From JBAVOR01 sp049692255 (GTDB taxonomy: Bacteria > Babelota > Babeliae > Babelales > JACPOV01): a stretch of DNA of 31,882 bases. The DNA is taken from positions 1 to 31,882 of the forward strand of contig JBAVOR010000003.1 in assembly GCA_049692255.1 (NCBI GenBank). Direction: 5' to 3'. The notes beneath the pieces are model-generated. The model did not search any database, had not been told where the DNA came from, and saw only the letters and a program-made list of their open reading frames with translations. The translations under genes and the position numbers were made by a program. Positions 31,730 through 31,882 of this stretch are shown here, piece after piece (position 1 is the stretch's first letter; every line of letters begins with the position of its first letter).

Positions 31730-31776
31730 TATGAGCAAAATGGAAGATCTGTTAAACAGAAAAAAAGGATCTGAAT

Positions 31777-31882
31777 ATGAGTCAAAAATTGCACCATTTA
31801 TTTAAAGCAATCACCGATGGTCATTTAAGCCAGGTAGAGGTTGCTATAAAGAATGATCAAGAGCTTATTAATAAGACTGATG
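31777..31882 (+). CDS. N-terminus of a probable ankyrin-repeat protein (partial, 3' end outside window)
   Basis: ATG at 31777 has AAGGA eight bases upstream. The first 35 residues (HHLFKAITDGHLSQVEVAIK followed by NDQELINKTD) match the opening of an ankyrin repeat: LFxAI..G.L..V...I........N..D. There is no signal peptide. Ankyrin proteins bind other proteins and are common among effectors of intracellular bacteria. The rest is cut by the window edge. Confidence 0.6.
   Translation, partial: MSQKLHHLFKAITDGHLSQVEVAIKNDQELINKTD

Noticed and set aside
1..31882. tRNA, rRNA or replication-origin signals
   Set aside because: None was seen by eye on either strand; absence is not proof without a covariance search.

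Overview
The window looks like accessory DNA of a Gram-negative, host-associated bacterium. Candidatus Dependentiae (TM6/Babeliae) is my best guess. The reasons are indirect: the DNA is moderately AT-rich, most proteins start with a Sec-type signal peptide, two proteins look like outer-membrane beta-barrels ending in Phe, and there are protist-parasite features (ankyrin start, secreted enzymes, large fibre proteins with a C-terminal S74 chaperone domain). No ribosomal, tRNA or core-metabolic gene was seen, so the assignment is inference.

Layout. 1-2921: tail of an unknown + strand gene, then a minus-strand pair (outer-membrane barrel and a secreted Asp-box/sialidase-like repeat protein). 2922-3417: gene-free stretch holding a 313-bp segment bounded by 17-bp perfect inverted repeats and filled with intergenic palindromic repeats. 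3418-6540: three paralogous small exported proteins around a secreted alpha/beta hydrolase. 6557-8925: a Nudix hydrolase, a secreted caspase-like protein and a leftover copy of the Nudix 3' end. 8936-12119: a secreted methyltransferase with an internal duplication, a glycine-rich membrane protein, a small HAD phosphatase and an AbrB-type antitoxin gene broken by a nonsense codon. 12127-14172: AlkD-like glycosylase and a secreted clostripain-family protease. 14337-21773: a translationally coupled four-gene operon of three fibre proteins (609, 614, 1078 aa) plus a flavin reductase-like protein. 21778-25453: a minus-strand group with ClbS/DfsB-like protein, P-loop kinase, small exported protein, MazG-like pyrophosphohydrolase and a second secreted methyltransferase. 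25560-28842: a plus-strand run of a secreted FAD oxidase and four secreted GNAT acetyltransferases. 28941-31534: a seven-bladed beta-propeller, a small outer-membrane barrel and an unknown exported protein. 31777 to the end: start of an ankyrin-like gene.

How the genes fit together. The recurring theme is enzymes of normally cytosolic families (GNAT acetyltransferases, SAM methyltransferases, FAD oxidase, caspase- and clostripain-like peptidases, alpha/beta hydrolase) each carrying an N-terminal export signal. Acetyl-CoA and SAM are not expected in a periplasm, so the simplest reading is that these proteins reach a host cell. Together with the surface fibres and barrels, the window may be a host-interaction island. 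That role is inferred, not shown. Several starts given here are shorter than the longest open frame because a clear Shine-Dalgarno sequence favours an internal ATG (1647-2921, 8936-10744, 10843-11250, 23735-25453, 25560-26951). For the Nudix gene at 6557 the choice rests only on avoiding a TTG start inside the upstream gene.
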